A stretch of 64,000 bases of DNA from Pseudocitrobacter faecalis (GCA_003315335.1 QNRL01000003.1:178753-242752); one strand, 5' to 3'; numbered from the stretch's first letter, positions 1-9,224 are shown. Numbers and translations: made by a program. Notes: generated from the letters alone by a model not told the origin.

Positions 1-429
1 GCCAGATTTTTGTGCAGCTAAGAAAATACTCTCTGAAAGTTTTAGTGATTGAATTGTTTTAACTTCATATTGGCTCATTCCTTTGAAGTCCTTGAAGGAT
101 TCAATTTTTTCAATTACATTACTTACCGATTTTAGTTTTGGTATCGTTATAAGGTATCGCCATTTATTTAAGTCATCATACACAGATAAATCAATTTGAG
201 ATGAGATAACCTTAGAGATCCATAACCCGCGAGAGATCAAAATCGTTCGAATTTTATCCTCTTTGGAAATATGATATAGAGTGTCATTCAGTTCTCCAAG
301 CGAGTTAAATGAATCGACATCAATGAAGCATATTCTATGTTCATAACAAATTTGTTTCATTAAAGCGGAAATAGACTGACGAAGAAAAGTATCATGCGTG
401 ATGACCATGAATGTTTGACTATCCATCAT
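1..429 (-). CDS. LuxR-like regulator, truncated at window edge
   Basis: An open frame of 143 codons runs off the left edge without a stop. It starts at the first of two adjacent ATGs and has an AGGA about 8 bases upstream. The first ~110 residues look like the degenerate receiver-like domain of enteric LuxR-type regulators: a short beta strand (FMVITHD), a helix, and a second strand ending in ISRG. The last visible part (MSQYEVKTIQSLKLSESIFLAAQKSG) fits the start of a LuxR-type helix-turn-helix. The AT-rich composition resembles the next two genes, which also encode regulators. That suggests an acquired regulatory cluster, perhaps for surface structures lying outside the window. Family assignment is by pattern only, because the DNA-binding helix is cut off. 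Confidence 0.5.
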   Translation of the reverse strand, partial: MMDSQTFMVITHDTFLRQSISALMKQICYEHRICFIDVDSFNSLGELNDTLYHISKEDKIRTILISRGLWISKVISSQIDLSVYDDLNKWRYLITIPKLKSVSNVIEKIESFKDFKGMSQYEVKTIQSLKLSESIFLAAQKSG

Positions 430-517
430 GAGTAAATCCTGTTAATGCCCTTCATGGTGTTCTCAAAATTAATTGAAAGAATCTTCACGAAGAGTCTCGT
501 TACTGAGGGGGGTTGAG

Positions 518-622
518 ATGAAAATAGTAATACATCAACACCTTACCCAAGAATCTATAGAAGTAATGTCATGTCATTTAGGTAGATATTCTGATAAAGC
601 AATAGAAGGAATGGTTTTATAA
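518..622 (+). CDS. possible small protein, 34 aa
   Basis: A 34-codon frame starts with ATG after a G-rich stretch (GAGGGGGG) that could serve as a ribosome binding site, and ends in TAA. The product (MKIVIHQHLTQES...) has no motif I recognise. It fills the gap between the divergent LuxR-like gene and the ToxR-like gene. It may be a real small protein, a remnant, or chance in AT-rich DNA. Confidence 0.2.
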   Translation: MKIVIHQHLTQESIEVMSCHLGRYSDKAIEGMVL

Positions 623-706
623 AATATCTATCTGCAAAATGCGTATGCGTGACAGGGCGCAATGTCAACACATTAAACATCAGCTAAAATAGAGAGGAAT
701 ACTCAT

Positions 707-1498
707 ATGCAGATGAATACACATATGCTTTACCAAATTAACAATGAAGTAACATTCAGGACTGATGATGGTGTCCTAGCAAGTCTTTCATCACCCGAAA
801 ATTCGGTTGTACTTTCCATCACGGCGAATCGTATTTTTTCGTTCCTGCTTGAGCAACGAGGTAAGGTCGTTTCCCGTGAGGATATTTTAGTTAATGTTTG
901 GGATAAGAATGGGTTTCAAGCCTCGAATAGCTCTCTGAGCCAGTACATTTCACTTATACGAAGAGGGCTGCACGATCTCGGCTGTAATCAGGAAATCATA
1001 CAGACTATACCCCGGGTGGGCTTCTTGGTTCCTGATGACTCTATATCTATCAGTGAGACTGATAACTACAGTGAAATCAATTCATTAAATGTTCAGTCAA
1101 CGGTGCAAATTAAAAAAACGCAAGTATCGGCAAAAATCTGGATTTTTGTAATGACTTTGTTGCTGAGTTCACTGGTTATAGCCTTTTACCCATCACAAAA
1201 TGGTGCTTCTGATATGATTTCAGCTATAAAGACTTGGAAACTCGGTAAGATTGATCAGTGTCCTGTGTATACTTTTTATAACAACTCCCCAGAAATGATG
1301 TCAGTCAAACTCGAAAAAGCCAGATTGTTAACAAACACTTACCTTCCGTGCATTCAGGGTGCGACCTACTTTTTCCAGCCTGACGATCTTTACACCTACG
1401 GTGAAAACGGACGCGTATTTTTGTCCCGCTGCACCTGGAGCAACAAAGAACAAACTAAGTTTGCAGGTTGCAAGGATATCTATATCCATGAAAATTAA
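707..1498 (+). CDS. ToxR/CadC-type membrane-bound winged-helix regulator
   Basis: The 263-residue protein has an N-terminal OmpR/PhoB-type winged helix (about residues 10-110; note KVVSREDILVNVWD and SLIRRGLHDLG...IQTIPRVGFL). A linker, one membrane segment (about 144-162, IWIFVMTLLLSSLVIAFYP) and a periplasmic tail of about 100 residues with four cysteines follow. This is the one-pass architecture of ToxR, CadC, PsaE and MarT, which bind promoters from the membrane while sensing the periplasm. GAGAGGAAT precedes the ATG at a good distance. The stop overlaps the start of the next gene by 11 bases, as in toxR-toxS-like pairs. Target genes are not visible here. The block is AT-rich compared with the core genes. 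Confidence 0.75.
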   Translation: MQMNTHMLYQINNEVTFRTDDGVLASLSSPENSVVLSITANRIFSFLLEQRGKVVSREDILVNVWDKNGFQASNSSLSQYISLIRRGLHDLGCNQEIIQTIPRVGFLVPDDSISISETDNYSEINSLNVQSTVQIKKTQVSAKIWIFVMTLLLSSLVIAFYPSQNGASDMISAIKTWKLGKIDQCPVYTFYNNSPEMMSVKLEKARLLTNTYLPCIQGATYFFQPDDLYTYGENGRVFLSRCTWSNKEQTKFAGCKDIYIHEN

Positions 1499-1991
1499 TA
1501 AGAAAAAAGCTCTGATAAGCGTGTCAGCAATTGCGTTTGTTTCAGCAATTGCTGTTCGCGCGACAGGAATCGCTGACTGGGCACCCAATAATGGATTAAG
1601 CATCAACTGTGTATCGACGATCTCGATGCCAGAATTACCTAATGGGGCGAAATTCAATGGCAGTGTATACGTTCAGATTTATAAAGACGGGTCCGGTGAG
1701 GTTGATTTTTCAGGTGTCGTTACGGAAACAGGAGAGCATGGCGTTGGGAAAAGTAGCGTCCAGCGTGCCATTTCGTTTGAATACGTGATGCTAGATTCTG
1801 ACACCGTAAAGCTTTCTGAAGCACGACTGAGAAAGAAATCAACTGACACAATGCCTGATGATTTTTTTACTAAAGCCATCTACGATAGCTCTGAACCAGA
1901 GAAACGAATGCATGTATCAAAACTCCAAAATGCGTATTTGATAGGCAACATTTTTTCACCATCACTTTTATGTGTCAGTAAATCCGGATAG
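1488..1991 (+). CDS. FidL/PsaF/ToxS-like membrane partner protein
   Basis: A 167-residue protein starts at the ATG that overlaps the end of the ToxR-like gene by 11 bases, with AAGGAT upstream; a longer upstream extension of this frame lies inside the previous gene and is unlikely. A short basic N-terminus (MKINKKK) leads into one membrane or signal segment (about 8-27) and a periplasmic domain with two cysteines, one early (SINCVST) and one near the C-terminus (LLCVSKSG). Size, topology and overlap match the small partners of ToxR-like regulators (FidL beside MarT, PsaF beside PsaE, YqeJ beside YqeI). Such partners are thought to stabilise the sensor. Assignment rests on context and topology, not on a recognised catalytic motif. 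Confidence 0.55.
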   Translation: MKINKKKALISVSAIAFVSAIAVRATGIADWAPNNGLSINCVSTISMPELPNGAKFNGSVYVQIYKDGSGEVDFSGVVTETGEHGVGKSSVQRAISFEYVMLDSDTVKLSEARLRKKSTDTMPDDFFTKAIYDSSEPEKRMHVSKLQNAYLIGNIFSPSLLCVSKSG

Positions 1992-2048
1992 TTGTGGATT
2001 GACCCCGCACTGGTAGACGCTCCTGCCCTGTAGTTGGACTGACCCCGC
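1991..2048. repeat. two near-identical IS-end-like repeats
   Basis: Two 18-base copies sharing the core GGAYTGACCCCGC lie 40 bases apart, at 1991-2008 and 2031-2048. Sequences of this kind are found at the termini of IS3-family elements. Together with the transposase-like remnant just to the right they suggest one or two decayed element ends. Confidence 0.4.
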
Positions 2049-2069
2049 GCCCATAGATAAATTCTGGCA

Positions 2070-2163
2070 TCACGACGAGGCCTGTTCAAAGGCCTCCAGA
2101 CTAATGCCGTCCAGGAAGCCGTGGCGCCTGGCCCGGGTTTTATTGATATGTTTTCTGGACAGA
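2070..2163 (-). pseudogene. IS3-family transposase C-terminal remnant
   Basis: On the minus strand this stretch reads about 30 residues ending RRHGFLDGISLEAFEQASS and a TGA. It resembles the C-terminus of IS3-family OrfB integrase-type transposases, where a RRHG..G.SP.AFE block follows the last catalytic glutamate. No upstream catalytic domain remains. The IS-end-like repeats lie immediately downstream, as expected for the right end of such an element. Confidence 0.35.
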
Positions 2164-2244
2164 GCGGCATCTACAATATTGCAGTATCTGCTGGTCACGG
2201 CGGTGTTTCATCTGTTACAACATGGCCAATATGCTACAACGACC

Positions 2245-3536
2245 TTAATGTAATTGCTCCAGAAGGCTATCTAAATAATCAGCCCATATCTGCAACCATT
2301 TTTCACACTCAGCGTCATATTTATATAGGTTATAAATACCTTCAACCCCGCCTTTTGTATGCCCAAGAACAGCCTCTGCTACTTCATTGGGACATTGTAA
2401 CCGTGATAACCCTGTCCGTACCGTCCTTCTTAGATCATGAGGCGTCCAACTCGGTATATCCAGCATTTGCCCACGCTCACGCATACGCCAGGCATTCTCA
2501 GTAAGATATTTCTGCTGTATAGGTAATTTTGTACGAGAAGAAGGGAAAAGATAAGTATCAGAGTTGAGCCGCAGAACTTTCAAAAAGTTGATGGCTTGAG
2601 TGGATAATTGCACATAACGCTCAATGCCTGTTTTGGTTTATCTAAGATGAATAGTCCCTTTTTCAAGATCAACATCCTTCCATGCCATATTGCAGACTTC
2701 ACCGGTACGACACCCGGTCCAGAGGGTCAGACGTAACACGTTTTTGATCGTTGGCGTGTAAGCCGAACCCGGAAGCCATTTAAGGAATTTTGCAAGCTCG
2801 TCCTAGCTCAGTACTCGTGTTCCACGTTCGTTTGTGAGCTTGATTCTGGTCTGTCGTAAACTGGATTTTGCTAACAACGCTGGATTCGCATAACTGTCAT
2901 CAAAACGCCCAAGGCCAATAGCAAATTCATATGCGAGAGAAAGCTCCCTCAGCACATTCCCTGCCTGTACGGTTGCACCTCGAGTACAATACCATTGATT
3001 AAATTAATGACATCCTGGCGGGTAATCTCAGCAGCATTCCGGGCTCCTAAGCTTTTAACAGCGTCACCATAGAGAGTACGCCGAACCTCAGCCTGCCCTT
3101 TCGGCTTTCTGGCACCAGGAATAACCTTCCCGTCCTTCGTTTTACGATCCTCAATACGTTCAGTAAGATACAGTTCAACTAATCCCTGTACGGTCAATTC
3201 AGGAATCTTCGCCTGTTCAGCTTCAATCGCACGCAGGAGCTTATCTTGTTTGAGTTCAGTCGCAGGACACCGACCTTCCTGTCGGAGAAGCTTTAATTCG
3301 TGGAGTTTAAGACGTGCAGCGGCGAGAAAAGTCTGCGGGAAGTTACCAATTTAAACCTGAGCAAGCTTGCCAGTCAGAGGACTTGTGTAACGGTAGAGAA
3401 AAGACTTTACCCCAGTTGCACCACAGGAGACACGTAAGCCGCGATTTTCGCCTACATCAGCCTTATCTTTGTCGCCAGGCTTCATCATTTCTACCGCTTT
3501 AAACGAAAGTGGCTTTCCCTCTTGTTTTCCTGCCAT
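2245..3536 (-). pseudogene. tyrosine integrase (P4-like), inactivated
   Basis: Reading leftward from an ATG at 3536, the pieces join into one P4-type integrase of about 430 residues. The N-terminal arm-binding domain (PLSFKAVEMMKPGD..., NRGLRVSCGATG) is followed by a core-binding domain and a catalytic domain. The catalytic part keeps the first arginine (WTGCRTGEVCNMAW), the HxLRR motif (TPHDLRRTVRTGL), LGHTKGG and a terminal tyrosine region (IYNLYKYD). The frame is broken by a TAA near 3348-3350, a single-base frameshift near 2985, a TAG at 2804-2806 and a TAA at 2638-2640. The gene cannot make active recombinase. It marks the accessory block left of mutS as an old integrated element. Confidence 0.85.
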
Positions 3537-3679
3537 AAAGACTCCGTTATCATGCACCTTATGCAGTCATGAACATAAATGTAGGATTTCATGATATTCG
3601 ATGAGACACCGTGAAACCTAATGATAACCACAAAAATCACTAACTCATTAAAAATTAAGAAAATAGATATCACAAACCG

Positions 3680-6241
3680 ATGAGCACAATAGAAAACTTA
3701 GATTCTCACACACCGATGATGCAGCAGTATCTCAAGCTGAAAGCCCAGCATCCGGAAATTCTGCTGTTCTACCGTATGGGCGACTTTTACGAGCTGTTCT
3801 ACGATGACGCCAAACGCGCATCGCAACTGCTGGATATTTCGCTTACCAAACGCGGCGCTTCTGCAGGCGAACCGATTCCGATGGCGGGCATTCCGCATCA
3901 CGCCGTGGAAAACTATCTCGCGAAGCTGGTGAATCAGGGCGAATCCGTTGCTATTTGCGAACAGATTGGCGACCCGGCAACCAGTAAAGGCCCGGTCGAA
4001 CGCAAGGTTGTGCGCATCGTCACGCCGGGCACCATCAGCGATGAAGCCCTGCTGCAGGAGCGCCAGGACAACCTGCTGGCGGCTGTCTGGCAGGACAGCA
4101 AAGGCTACGGCTACGCGACGCTGGATATCAGCTCCGGGCGTTTTCGCCTGAGCGAACCGGCTGACCGGGAAACAATGGCGGCAGAGCTGCAACGCACTAA
4201 TCCTGCGGAACTGCTGTATGCAGAAGACTTTGCTGAGATGGCGCTGATTGAAGGCCGTCGCGGCCTGCGCCGTCGCCCGCTGTGGGAATTTGAAATCGAC
4301 ACCGCGCGACAACAGCTTAATCTGCAATTCGGTACGCGCGATCTCATCGGTTTTGGTGTGGAAAACGCCCCGCGCGGCCTGTGCGCCGCCGGTTGTCTGT
4401 TGCAGTATGTGAAAGACACCCAGCGCACGTCCCTGCCGCATATCCGTTCCATCACCATGGAGCGTCAGCAGGACAGCATCATCATGGATGCGGCCACCCG
4501 CCGCAATCTGGAGATTACCCAGAATCTGGGCGGAGGTGTAGAAAATACGCTGGCGTCGGTACTGGATTGCACCGTCACGCCGATGGGTAGCCGTATGCTC
4601 AAACGCTGGTTGCATATGCCAGTGCGGGATACGAAAGTTCTGATCGAGCGCCAGCAAACCATCGGCGCGCTGCAGGATGCAACCGGCGAGCTGCAACCGG
4701 TACTGCGTCAGGTGGGCGATCTCGAACGTATTCTGGCGCGTCTTGCGCTGCGTACCGCGCGCCCGCGTGACCTTGCTCGTATGCGTCACGCCTTCCAGCA
4801 ACTGCCTGAACTGCGCGCCCAACTCGAAAACGTTGATAGCGCTCCGGTGCAGATGCTGCGCGAAAAAATGGGCGAGTTCACCGAACAGCGGGAACTGCTC
4901 GAACGCGCGATTATCGACGCGCCTCCGGTGCTGGTGCGCGACGGCGGTGTCATCGCGCCAGGCTATCATGAAGAGCTGGATGAGTGGCGGGCGCTGGCAG
5001 ACGGCGCAACCGACTACCTCGATCGCCTCGAAATTCGTGAACGCGAACGTACCGGTCTGGATACCCTGAAAGTCGGCTTTAACGCCGTACACGGCTATTA
5101 CATCCAGATTAGTCGCGGGCAGAGCCATCTTGCCCCCATCAACTATGTTCGCCGCCAGACGCTGAAAAATGCCGAGCGCTATATCATTCCTGAGCTGAAA
5201 GAGTACGAAGACAAAGTTCTCACCTCGAAAGGAAAAGCGCTGGCGCTGGAAAAACAGCTTTACGACGAACTGTTCGACCTGCTGCTGCCGCATCTGGCCG
5301 ATCTGCAACAGAGCGCAAGCGCCCTGGCGGAGCTGGATGTGCTGGTGAACCTTGCCGAGCGCGCCTATACGCTGAACTACACCTGTCCGACCTTTATCGA
5401 CAAACCGGGGATTCGCATCACTGAAGGCCGCCATCCGGTGGTTGAACAGGTGCTGAACGAGCCATTTATCGCCAACCCGCTGAATCTGTCACCGCAGCGT
5501 CGCATGTTAATCATCACCGGCCCGAATATGGGCGGTAAGAGTACCTACATGCGTCAGACCGCGCTGATTGCCCTGTTGGCTTACATCGGCAGCTACGTGC
5601 CTGCGCAAAGCGTGGAGATTGGCCCGATTGACCGTATCTTTACGCGCGTTGGCGCGGCGGATGACCTGGCGTCCGGGCGCTCAACCTTTATGGTGGAGAT
5701 GACCGAAACGGCTAATATTCTGCATAACGCCACCGAAAACAGCCTGGTGCTGATGGACGAGATTGGTCGTGGTACATCGACCTACGACGGTCTGTCGCTG
5801 GCCTGGGCGTGTGCGGAAAATCTGGCGAATAAGATCAAAGCATTAACGCTGTTTGCCACCCACTACTTCGAGTTGACTCAGTTACCGGAGAAGATGGAAG
5901 GCGTGGCTAACGTGCACCTTGATGCGCTGGAGCACGGCGACACCATCGCCTTTATGCACAGCGTACAAGATGGTGCGGCGAGTAAAAGCTACGGCCTGGC
6001 GGTTGCGGCGCTGGCGGGTGTGCCGAAAGAGGTGATCAAACGTGCGCGGCAGAAGCTGCGCGAGCTGGAGAGCATTTCGCCAAATGCCGCCGCCACGCAA
6101 GTCGATGGCACCCAGATGTCTTTGCTGTCAGTAGCGGAAGAAACGTCGCCTGCGGTCGAAGCACTGGAAAATCTCGACCCGGATTCACTCACCCCGCGTC
6201 AGGCGCTGGAGTGGATTTATCGGTTAAAGAGTCTGGTGTAG
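3680..6241 (+). CDS. mutS: DNA mismatch repair protein MutS
   Basis: MutS binds mismatches and small loops, then recruits MutL in an ATP-dependent way to start methyl-directed repair. The 853-residue length equals the E. coli protein. The mismatch-contacting F-x-E motif is present (F36, E38 in MGDFYELF). The C-terminal ATPase has the Walker A motif GPNMGGKST (about 614-622), the Walker B region [15 protein letters not shown], and the ATHYFELT block. The C-terminal tail needed for tetramer formation is intact. The start follows a weak Shine-Dalgarno in an AT-rich leader. The gene sits at the boundary between the decayed accessory block and the core chromosome; the mutS-rpoS interval is known to vary among enterics. 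Confidence 0.98.
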   Translation: MSTIENLDSHTPMMQQYLKLKAQHPEILLFYRMGDFYELFYDDAKRASQLLDISLTKRGASAGEPIPMAGIPHHAVENYLAKLVNQGESVAICEQIGDPATSKGPVERKVVRIVTPGTISDEALLQERQDNLLAAVWQDSKGYGYATLDISSGRFRLSEPADRETMAAELQRTNPAELLYAEDFAEMALIEGRRGLRRRPLWEFEIDTARQQLNLQFGTRDLIGFGVENAPRGLCAAGCLLQYVKDTQRTSLPHIRSITMERQQDSIIMDAATRRNLEITQNLGGGVENTLASVLDCTVTPMGSRMLKRWLHMPVRDTKVLIERQQTIGALQDATGELQPVLRQVGDLERILARLALRTARPRDLARMRHAFQQLPELRAQLENVDSAPVQMLREKMGEFTEQRELLERAIIDAPPVLVRDGGVIAPGYHEELDEWRALADGATDYLDRLEIRERERTGLDTLKVGFNAVHGYYIQISRGQSHLAPINYVRRQTLKNAERYIIPELKEYEDKVLTSKGKALALEKQLYDELFDLLLPHLADLQQSASALAELDVLVNLAERAYTLNYTCPTFIDKPGIRITEGRHPVVEQVLNEPFIANPLNLSPQRRMLIITGPNMGGKSTYMRQTALIALLAYIGSYVPAQSVEIGPIDRIFTRVGAADDLASGRSTFMVEMTETANILHNATENSLVLMDEIGRGTSTYDGLSLAWACAENLANKIKALTLFATHYFELTQLPEKMEGVANVHLDALEHGDTIAFMHSVQDGAASKSYGLAVAALAGVPKEVIKRARQKLRELESISPNAAATQVDGTQMSLLSVAEETSPAVEALENLDPDSLTPRQALEWIYRLKSLV

Positions 6242-6307
6242 CCTGATGGCGCTACGCTTATCCGGCCTGGGAAACACAGGCCGGGTAAGGCGTAGTCGCC
6301 ACCCGGC
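6241..6307. repeat. REP/BIME-type palindromic repeat
   Basis: Immediately after the mutS stop are two inverted units, each with the typical GCCGGATAAGGCG-like core, forming a hairpin of about 64 bases. Placement between convergent genes is typical of enteric REP elements and may stabilise the mRNA 3' ends. Confidence 0.8.
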
Positions 6308-6316
6308 ATTACGTGC

Positions 6317-6553
6317 TTAACGCTTATCTTCCGCCAGCAGCGGCGGAATGCTCGGCACCATTGGCGCGTCATCAATATCTTTCTGCGTCATACGGAACGC
6401 TTCCGGATAATGTTCGCGGCGGGTGCGGCGTAATGGTTCGGTATCGCGCCAGGTATAAAGGCAATGCTGGCACTGGTATACCGTCCAGACATCTTTCACC
6501 GGCGATTTCGCCATCACTTCAATCTGTTCATCGGCACAACGTGGACAAATCAT
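6317..6553 (-). CDS. ecdD: hydroxyarylic acid decarboxylase subunit D
   Basis: A 78-residue protein with a CxxC pair at the N-terminus (CPRCADE) and a second CxxC (CQHCLYTWR), so probably metal-binding. It matches the small third subunit (EcdD/ShdD/KpdD/YclD) of the hydroxybenzoate-type non-oxidative decarboxylases. It is the last gene of ecdBCD, 10 bases after ecdC. Its exact biochemical part is unsettled in the family. Confidence 0.85.
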   Translation of the reverse strand: MICPRCADEQIEVMAKSPVKDVWTVYQCQHCLYTWRDTEPLRRTRREHYPEAFRMTQKDIDDAPMVPSIPPLLAEDKR

Positions 6554-6563
6554 CTTCTTCTCC

Positions 6564-7991
6564 TTATTGACGTGCGGCCAGCATAGCGGTCAGTTTTTCA
6601 GCCCAGGCTTTGGTTTCTGGTAAATCCACCACCGGCTGGCTGTAGTGACCACGGTTGTCTGGCGCGACAGGCGTGGTGGCGTCGATAATCAGTTTGTCGG
6701 TGATCCCCGCCGGGCTAGAGCCAGGGTCGAGTTCCAGCACGGACATATTCGGCAGTTGCACCAGGTCGCCCGCCGGGTTCACTTTCGAGGAGAGCGCCCA
6801 CATCACCTGCGGCAGGTTGAACGGGTCAACGTCTTCATCGACCATAATCACCATCTTCACGTAGCCCAGACCGTGCGGTGTGGTCATCGCCCGCAGGCCC
6901 ACCGCGCGGGCAAAGCCGCCGTAGCGTTTTTTGGTGGAGATAATTGCCAGCAGGCCATGGGTGTACATGGCATTCACCGCCTGCACTTCCGGGAACTCGG
7001 CTTTCAGTTGCTGATACAACGGCACGCAGGTGGCTGGCCCCATCAGGTAGTCGATTTCCGTCCACGGCATCCCGAGATAGAGCGATTCAAAAATGGGTTT
7101 GCTGCGATAAGAGACTTTATCAATGCGCACCACGGTCATATTGCGCCCGCCGGAGTAGTGGCCGGTAAACTCACCGAATGGCCCTTCAATCTCACGTTTG
7201 CGGCTTTCGATGACCCCTTCGAGGATCACCTCCGAGCCCCACGGCACATCAAAACCGGTCAATGGCGCGGTGGCAATCGGATACGGGCTTTCGCGCAGCG
7301 CGCCTGCCATTTCATACTCGGACTGATCGTATTTCAGCGGCGTGGCCCCCATCAGGGTGATGATCGGATCGTTACCGAGCGTGATCGCAATCGGCAGATC
7401 TTCACCGCGCTCTTCCGCTTTATGCAGATGCAGGGCGATATCGTGCATCGGCACCGGTTGCAGACCGAGCTTACGCTTACCCTTCACTTCCATACGGTAA
7501 ATGCCGACGTTCTGCTTGCCGAAGTTGTCCGGATCAAGCGGATCGCGGGAAACCACGCAGGCTTTGTCGAGATAGAAACCGCCATCGCCATCGTTTAAAC
7601 GAAACAGCGGCAGGATATCGAACAGGTTAATCTCTTCGCCATCAACAGTGTTCTGCGCCCACGCGGGATCCGCGCGGCGTTCCGGTGCGATCGGGAAGTT
7701 ATCCCAGCGGCGGATAAACTCATCAATCTGTTTTTTAACCGGCGTATTTGGCGGCAGGCCGAGGGAGATGGCGTGATTCTGCCAGGAACCGATGGTGTTC
7801 ATCGCCACGCGCGCATCGGTAAAACCGCGAATATTATCGAACCACAGCGCCGGTGCGCCGTCGCCAATACGCCCGGTGGCATTGGCAGCGGCGGCCAGAT
7901 CCGGCTCGGCGTTCACCTCTTCGCTGATTTTCAGCAATTGCCCCTGGTCGTCGAGCGCCTGTAAAAAGCTGCGTAAATCATCAAAAGCCAT
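6564..7991 (-). CDS. ecdC: UbiD-family hydroxybenzoate decarboxylase, subunit C
   Basis: A 475-residue UbiD-family enzyme, the usual size. These enzymes use prenylated FMN to remove CO2 from aromatic acids; the EcdBCD/KpdBCD/ShdBCD group acts on 4-hydroxybenzoate-like substrates, giving phenols. Family blocks are visible: NVGIYRMEVKGKRKLGLQ, ITLGNDPIITLMGATPL and EGPFGEFTGHYSGGRN, the last holding conserved acidic residues of the cofactor site. The start overlaps the ecdB stop by one base (TAATG), so the two are probably translationally coupled. Natural substrate is inferred from the neighbouring hosA regulator. It is distinct from UbiD of ubiquinone synthesis, which is encoded elsewhere in enterics. 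Confidence 0.93.
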   Translation of the reverse strand: MAFDDLRSFLQALDDQGQLLKISEEVNAEPDLAAAANATGRIGDGAPALWFDNIRGFTDARVAMNTIGSWQNHAISLGLPPNTPVKKQIDEFIRRWDNFPIAPERRADPAWAQNTVDGEEINLFDILPLFRLNDGDGGFYLDKACVVSRDPLDPDNFGKQNVGIYRMEVKGKRKLGLQPVPMHDIALHLHKAEERGEDLPIAITLGNDPIITLMGATPLKYDQSEYEMAGALRESPYPIATAPLTGFDVPWGSEVILEGVIESRKREIEGPFGEFTGHYSGGRNMTVVRIDKVSYRSKPIFESLYLGMPWTEIDYLMGPATCVPLYQQLKAEFPEVQAVNAMYTHGLLAIISTKKRYGGFARAVGLRAMTTPHGLGYVKMVIMVDEDVDPFNLPQVMWALSSKVNPAGDLVQLPNMSVLELDPGSSPAGITDKLIIDATTPVAPDNRGHYSQPVVDLPETKAWAEKLTAMLAARQ

Positions 7992-8584
7992 TATGCATTC
8001 TCCTGTGAAAATGAGTGTGCCGACGGAAGCCCCTTCCAGCGGCGAGCCTTGTCATACTTCAGGCCGAATTGGTCCAGTACGCGGGCGACGATGTGATCGA
8101 CAATATCGCCCACCGATTCCGGATGGTTATAGAAAGCAGGCATAGGCGGCACCATCGCCACGCCCATGCGCGACAGCGCGAGCATATTTTCCAGATGAAT
8201 GGTGCTGAGCGGCATTTCACGCGGTACCAGCACCAGCTTGCGCCCCTCTTTGAGCACCACATCCGCCGCGCGCCCCACCAGGCCGTCGGCGTATCCGGCG
8301 CGAATCCCCGCCAGCGTTTTCATGCTGCACGGGATAACAATCATGCCGTCAGTCTGAAATGAGCCTGATGAGATGGTCGCCGCCTGATCCGCCGGGCTAT
8401 GGCTGAAATCCGCTAACGCGGCGACATCACGCGCACTGTAGGGCGTTTCCAGTTCGATGGTGGTTTTGGCCCATTTCGACATCACCAGATGCGTTTCAAC
8501 ATCTGGCATCTCACGCAGCGCCTTAAGCAGCGCGACACCAAGCGGTGCGCCTGTTGCGCCTGTCATCCCCACTATCAGTCTCAT
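7991..8584 (-). CDS. ecdB: UbiX-like flavin prenyltransferase, subunit B
   Basis: A 197-residue UbiX/Pad1-family protein that makes the prenylated FMN needed by the UbiD-type partner EcdC. The N-terminal flavin-binding motif is clear (MRLIVGMTGATGAPLGVALL), as are the family blocks SSGSFQTDGMIVIPCSMKTLAGIRAG and VPREMPLSTIHLENML. It is the first gene of ecdBCD and is read away from hosA. The shared intergenic region carries two HosA-type palindromes, one of them 20 bases from this start codon, consistent with repression in the absence of hydroxybenzoate. Confidence 0.93.
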   Translation of the reverse strand: MRLIVGMTGATGAPLGVALLKALREMPDVETHLVMSKWAKTTIELETPYSARDVAALADFSHSPADQAATISSGSFQTDGMIVIPCSMKTLAGIRAGYADGLVGRAADVVLKEGRKLVLVPREMPLSTIHLENMLALSRMGVAMVPPMPAFYNHPESVGDIVDHIVARVLDQFGLKYDKARRWKGLPSAHSFSQENA

Positions 8585-8603
8585 TCTTCACCTCAATATA
8601 TTT

Positions 8604-8617
8604 GTTCGTGTACGAAC
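8604..8617. promoter_or_regulatory. HosA operator 1 (ecdB side)
   Basis: A perfect arm palindrome, GTTCGTGTACGAAC, lies 20 bases upstream of the ecdB start. It matches the site I recall for the MarR-type repressor HosA in E. coli (CGTTCGTATACGAACA type). Position fits repression of ecdBCD. Confidence 0.7.
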
Positions 8618-8659
8618 GTTTTGGTTAAATTACGTCAGAATGGCCTTATGCACAATATT

Positions 8660-8673
8660 GTTCGTACACGATC
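8660..8673. promoter_or_regulatory. HosA operator 2 (hosA side), imperfect
   Basis: GTTCGTACACGATC differs from operator 1 mainly by one mismatch in its right arm. It lies 56 bases to the right (centre to centre) in the same intergenic region, about 83 bases before the hosA start, and could mediate autoregulation. Confidence 0.55.
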
Positions 8674-8755
8674 GCACTCAGAGCTAAAAAATGAAGGATT
8701 AAAAAAACGCCGCGTAGCGGCTATCATGAGGAAAAGTTTTTACAACGGGGTTTTC

Positions 8756-9160
8756 ATGCAGTTAAGAAACGAAGCATTTCACCTGCTGCGCCAGCTTTTT
8801 CAGCAACACACCGCGCGCTGGCAGCAAGAATTGCCGGAGCTGACCAAGCCCCAGTACGCCGTAATGCGCTCGATTGCCGAACATCCGGGCATTGAGCAGG
8901 TCGAATTAACGGAAGTGGCGGTCAGCACAAAGGCGACGCTTGCTGAGATGTTGAGCCGCATGGAAAGCCGCAATCTGGTGCGCCGCGAGCACGATCCCGC
9001 CGATAAACGCCGTCGTTTTGTTTTTCTCACCGACGAAGGCGAAGCGTTATTGAACGCAAAAAAAACCGTCGGCAACGCCGTGGATGAGGAGTTTTTGGGG
9101 CGATTAAGTAAGGAAGAGCGCGAACTGTTCACGCGACTGGTGAGAAAGATGATGGGGTGA
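8756..9160 (+). CDS. hosA: MarR-family repressor HosA
   Basis: A 134-residue MarR-type winged-helix protein nearly identical in pattern to E. coli HosA (RNEAFHLLRQLFQQHTARW, LTKPQYAVMRSIAE, VSTKATLAEMLSRME, EHDPADKRRRFVFLT). HosA is released from DNA by 4-hydroxybenzoate and controls the divergent ecdBCD genes. The ATG at 8756 is chosen because it aligns with the known N-terminus; the open frame extends far upstream into the operator region. The gene is convergent with rpoS and shares a bidirectional terminator with it. Confidence 0.92.
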   Translation: MQLRNEAFHLLRQLFQQHTARWQQELPELTKPQYAVMRSIAEHPGIEQVELTEVAVSTKATLAEMLSRMESRNLVRREHDPADKRRRFVFLTDEGEALLNAKKTVGNAVDEEFLGRLSKEERELFTRLVRKMMG

Positions 9161-9181
9161 ATAACCCGTCATCTACAAAAG

Positions 9182-9211
9182 AAAAAGGCCAGTCTCTCGA
9201 CCGGCCTTTTT
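9182..9211. terminator. bidirectional terminator between hosA and rpoS
   Basis: AAAAAGGCC and GGCCTTTTT arms flank a short loop, with A- and T-runs on the two sides, between convergent genes. Confidence 0.85.
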
Positions 9212-9224
9212 GACGAATGTTCAC

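Noticed and set aside
1880-2170. 96-codon minus-strand frame over the IS remnant
   Set aside because: It crosses the IS-end repeats and the antisense of the FidL-like gene in the wrong frame; the supported remnant is in another frame (2070-2163).
3698-5434. Long minus-strand open frame (578 codons) opposite mutS
   Set aside because: It mirrors the GC-rich codon pattern of mutS; the product is a Gln/His/Arg-rich shadow with no family pattern.
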